Assembly: GCA_965216195.1 (NCBI GenBank)
Contig: OZ244151.1
Location: forward strand, 2,976,001 to 3,040,000
Length of the DNA: 64,000 bases
Direction of reading: 5' to 3'
Source of the DNA: Aridibacter sp965216195
Lineage (GTDB): Bacteria; Acidobacteriota; Blastocatellia; Pyrinomonadales; Pyrinomonadaceae
Below, piece by piece: positions 61,984 through 64,000 of the stretch (position 1 is its first letter; the number at the start of each line of letters is the position of its first letter). The notes beneath the pieces were generated by a model. The model was not told the origin of the DNA. It did not search any database and saw nothing but the letters and a program-made list of their open reading frames with translations. Both the position numbers and the translations under genes were made by a program.

Positions 61984-62015
61984 ACAGGCAGAAACACACA
62001 CGCAAGTAAGTGTGC
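61984..62015 (+). repeat. Dispersed repeat, CAGAAAC type
   Basis: Starts AACAGGCAGAAACAC and continues through ACGCAAGTAAG to TGTGC. It matches the minus-strand copy at 31881-31914 and the 37407-37433 copy at the end of the TPR gene. The rest of 62016-62183 has no coding signal that I can support. Confidence 0.6.
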
Positions 62016-62183
62016 TCGCAAACGCTTGGGTCATTGTCTCAAACTACGTGCGCGATGAGTGCCGTCCCAAATTGCGAACTGCACACACCACTCAGTCGTT
62101 TTGGCGGGAGATTCCTTTGCAACTCCGTCCGAGACGAACTCCAGCGATCTGGCGCTTTTGGAAGTGACTTTAGCTTCCTAAAT

Positions 62184-64000
62184 CTAATTGCGAATTGTGT
62201 TAAACAGCAAAGGAAACGTCGCCAGCGATTGACCTCTATACTGGGGGCGAAAACCGAAAAGGATTATCCTCCCCTTGCCCAGCTTAACTTCTACCAGTGC
62301 AGCTTTCCCGGCAATCTTTTCCTTGCCAAGCGCCCAACCTGAAAGGAGGATATCTCCTGGGTTCGATGGATATTTCCCGATCACCTTCACACGCGAATCG
62401 TCAGTCGATTCAAAAACCGGCGAACGCTCAAACCAAGCAATCGATTTATCCGGCATTCCTTTGGCAACGGGATGAGTTGTATCAAGCTCCGTCCTCAAAA
62501 TCGAACCTGGGATAAAGAAATCCTTCCGTTTCCAGTCTTTGGCGATATTTTTTACCGGGAGTTTGAACTGATCGATCGCAAAATTTGACGAGCGGTTTAG
62601 GAAAACAAGAGTTCCTCCGTCTTCGACATACTTCTTGAGGTTCTCGACTCCCTTTCCTTTGAGTCCGCCAACATACTCCGACGGCATACGGCCTTCTCTA
62701 TAGCCGTTGAGTATCTGGTTTGGGGATTGGTCGGGGAAGACAATTGATTCTATTCTTCTAAGTTCTTCTCTATCAATATTTGCTTTTAAGATACCTTTGA
62801 GCTTCCAGCACGCCATGTCGCCAGCTATGTCTCGATTAGTGAGAATCCAACGTGTCCACCCCTCATCCATACTCGGAATGCTCGATCTGAATAGCCCGTA
62901 GCTACGTTCACTCAAGCAATTTGTGTTTGTCGAACCGATTCTGGTGACAATTTCGTTTCGATCAAAGCTTATTGGACTGCTAACAGGAATTGCCTTTACG
63001 CCCATCAGCAGCGCAAGAGAGTGTGCGGTTACATCATACGGACGGATGGGTTCGCCTTTACTATCGAGTAGATTGGGATATCCTCCCGATTCCAAAACCG
63101 CTTTAGCAAACATTCCATAGGGTTGTGCCATGGCAACCACCGAGCTTCCGCTTTGAACTCTTGTTCCATTCAAACTAAAACCTTTTCCAGCCGTTTGGAC
63201 TTCAACCCCCGCCCTCTCCAAAACTCTTATCAGATGGCTGCGTTTCCTATTTTCTTCGGAAAAAGTATCAGACGAGGAAACCGGAAGAACATATCCCCAA
63301 AGCTCGTTTTTTCTCCTCGGCCGTGTCGCATCCTTTCCAATCTTGTAAAACCTTCCAAGCCATTTCTGACGCTTCTCCGCGGCATGTTTCAATAAATAAA
63401 ACGCACCCGTTGACATGTATTTTGTGATGTCGCGCATTCCCCATTTTCCGCCTTTCCAAAGGGGCGAATAGTTTGGAGATTCCTTAAACACATCAAACCC
63501 ACGCCTGCTAGTCATTTTTTTGTATTCAACGGTTATTGGCGAAGCAAGATTTGCAGAGGCAGTTTCGCTTAGAACTCGTGCGCCTCCGTGATAATGAGAA
63601 TAGGCACGCGCCGGCGTCCAGGCGTCGTAAGTCGAACCGGTAGTAATTCCTTCAAAACCATCTATTCTCATCGAATCGGCAATATAATTACCGATCTCCG
63701 TATAACCGTCGATAATTTCTTTCGGAACATTGGGTTCGACTGGGTTTAGGTATGGTGGAACAAAATAACGCGCGCCATTTGAGCCTTGCTGGTGGATATC
63801 GTGAACTATCTGTGGATGGTATTGATTGTGGATGTATTTAACGGTCAGCTGAGTTTCTTTTTGCGTAAACGCGTACCAATCACGGTTGTTGTCATGCCCA
63901 ACGTATTTTTGATAGAGCTCGGGAGGACGCGATCCTTCAAACTTTGTCCCAAGCGTTTTGTCGTACCAGTCCTTAACAATATCGACGCCGTCGGGATTCA
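62184..64000 (-). CDS. M14-family zinc carboxypeptidase (N-terminus beyond window)
   Basis: The frame is open through the right edge (605 residues seen). The part nearest the edge has NPDGVDIV, GHDNNRDWYAFTQ and VHDIHQQGSNGARYF, the M14 substrate-binding Asn/Arg and the third zinc-ligand His; the first HxxE pair would lie beyond position 64000. A C-terminal stretch of about 300 residues, with VSSSDTFSEENRKRSHLIRV and later GGTLVFLNRSSN, resembles the type-1 glutamine-amidotransferase-like domain found at the C-terminus of large secreted M14 proteins. Likely exported and involved in peptide breakdown with the M28 enzyme. Confidence 0.88.
   Translation of the reverse strand, partial: NPDGVDIVKDWYDKTLGTKFEGSRPPELYQKYVGHDNNRDWYAFTQKETQLTVKYIHNQYHPQIVHDIHQQGSNGARYFVPPYLNPVEPNVPKEIIDGYTEIGNYIADSMRIDGFEGITTGSTYDAWTPARAYSHYHGGARVLSETASANLASPITVEYKKMTSRRGFDVFKESPNYSPLWKGGKWGMRDITKYMSTGAFYLLKHAAEKRQKWLGRFYKIGKDATRPRRKNELWGYVLPVSSSDTFSEENRKRSHLIRVLERAGVEVQTAGKGFSLNGTRVQSGSSVVAMAQPYGMFAKAVLESGGYPNLLDSKGEPIRPYDVTAHSLALLMGVKAIPVSSPISFDRNEIVTRIGSTNTNCLSERSYGLFRSSIPSMDEGWTRWILTNRDIAGDMACWKLKGILKANIDREELRRIESIVFPDQSPNQILNGYREGRMPSEYVGGLKGKGVENLKKYVEDGGTLVFLNRSSNFAIDQFKLPVKNIAKDWKRKDFFIPGSILRTELDTTHPVAKGMPDKSIAWFERSPVFESTDDSRVKVIGKYPSNPGDILLSGWALGKEKIAGKAALVEVKLGKGRIILFGFRPQYRGQSLATFPLLFNTIRN

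Overview
The window is a bacterial chromosome segment of moderate GC, densely and bidirectionally coded, with no phage, insertion sequence, CRISPR array or rRNA operon. Several features suggest Acidobacteriota, most likely class Blastocatellia (Pyrinomonadaceae-like): a winged-helix plus TolB-type propeller regulator, a secreted VWFA-type protein, CadC-like architecture, large secreted M28 and M14 peptidases, a TrmFO-type tRNA methyltransferase, and many short dispersed palindromes between genes. This placement is inferred from gene content and style; no phylogenetic marker was aligned.

Layout. 1-4.5 kb: an HslV/proteasome-like fragment at the edge, then the glyoxylate shunt aceB-aceA with a divergent IclR regulator and two palindromic candidate operators between them. 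4.5-9.2 kb: trmFO, a small secreted protein, an APC permease broken by a single-base frameshift, and a repeat-rich gap. 9.2-19 kb: a truncated DUF3142-like gene, an NhaC antiporter, a secreted endonuclease/exonuclease/phosphatase protein, a frameshifted DUF1801 gene, an SDR/acyl reductase-like protein, a VWFA protein, an MFS transporter and yacG. 19-29 kb: a LEA-like membrane protein, a site-2 protease, HU, a YpfJ-type metallopeptidase, an acyltransferase, asparaginase and recN. 29-42.5 kb: tRNA-Met, a UDG-family protein, an alpha/beta hydrolase fused to a DedA-like membrane part, a thioesterase, cstA, a winged-helix/propeller regulator, secreted TPR and Ig-like proteins, bcp and a DUF481 barrel.

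42.5-44.5 kb: ssrA (tmRNA), followed at once by a four-copy palindrome array with exact 20-bp spacing and then a fic gene carrying its own C-terminal winged helix. This looks like an autoregulated Fic module and is the most striking regulatory structure here. 44.5-50 kb: pstS-pstC-pstA-pstB-phoU with a candidate PHO box. 50-64 kb: an M48 protease, a repeat-domain secreted protein, trmB, a rhomboid protease, fabG, a MazF/PemK-type toxin-antitoxin pair, rph, murI, a PqqD-like protein, a HEAT-like protein, a secreted M28 peptidase, a Kelch gene with an in-frame stop, and an M14 carboxypeptidase running off the right edge.

Two themes cut across the window. Three genes are each disabled by one base (two +1 insertions, one nonsense codon), which could be real decay or consensus error. 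Short dispersed repeats also sit exactly at the 3' ends of genes and supply stop codons and last residues in at least three cases.
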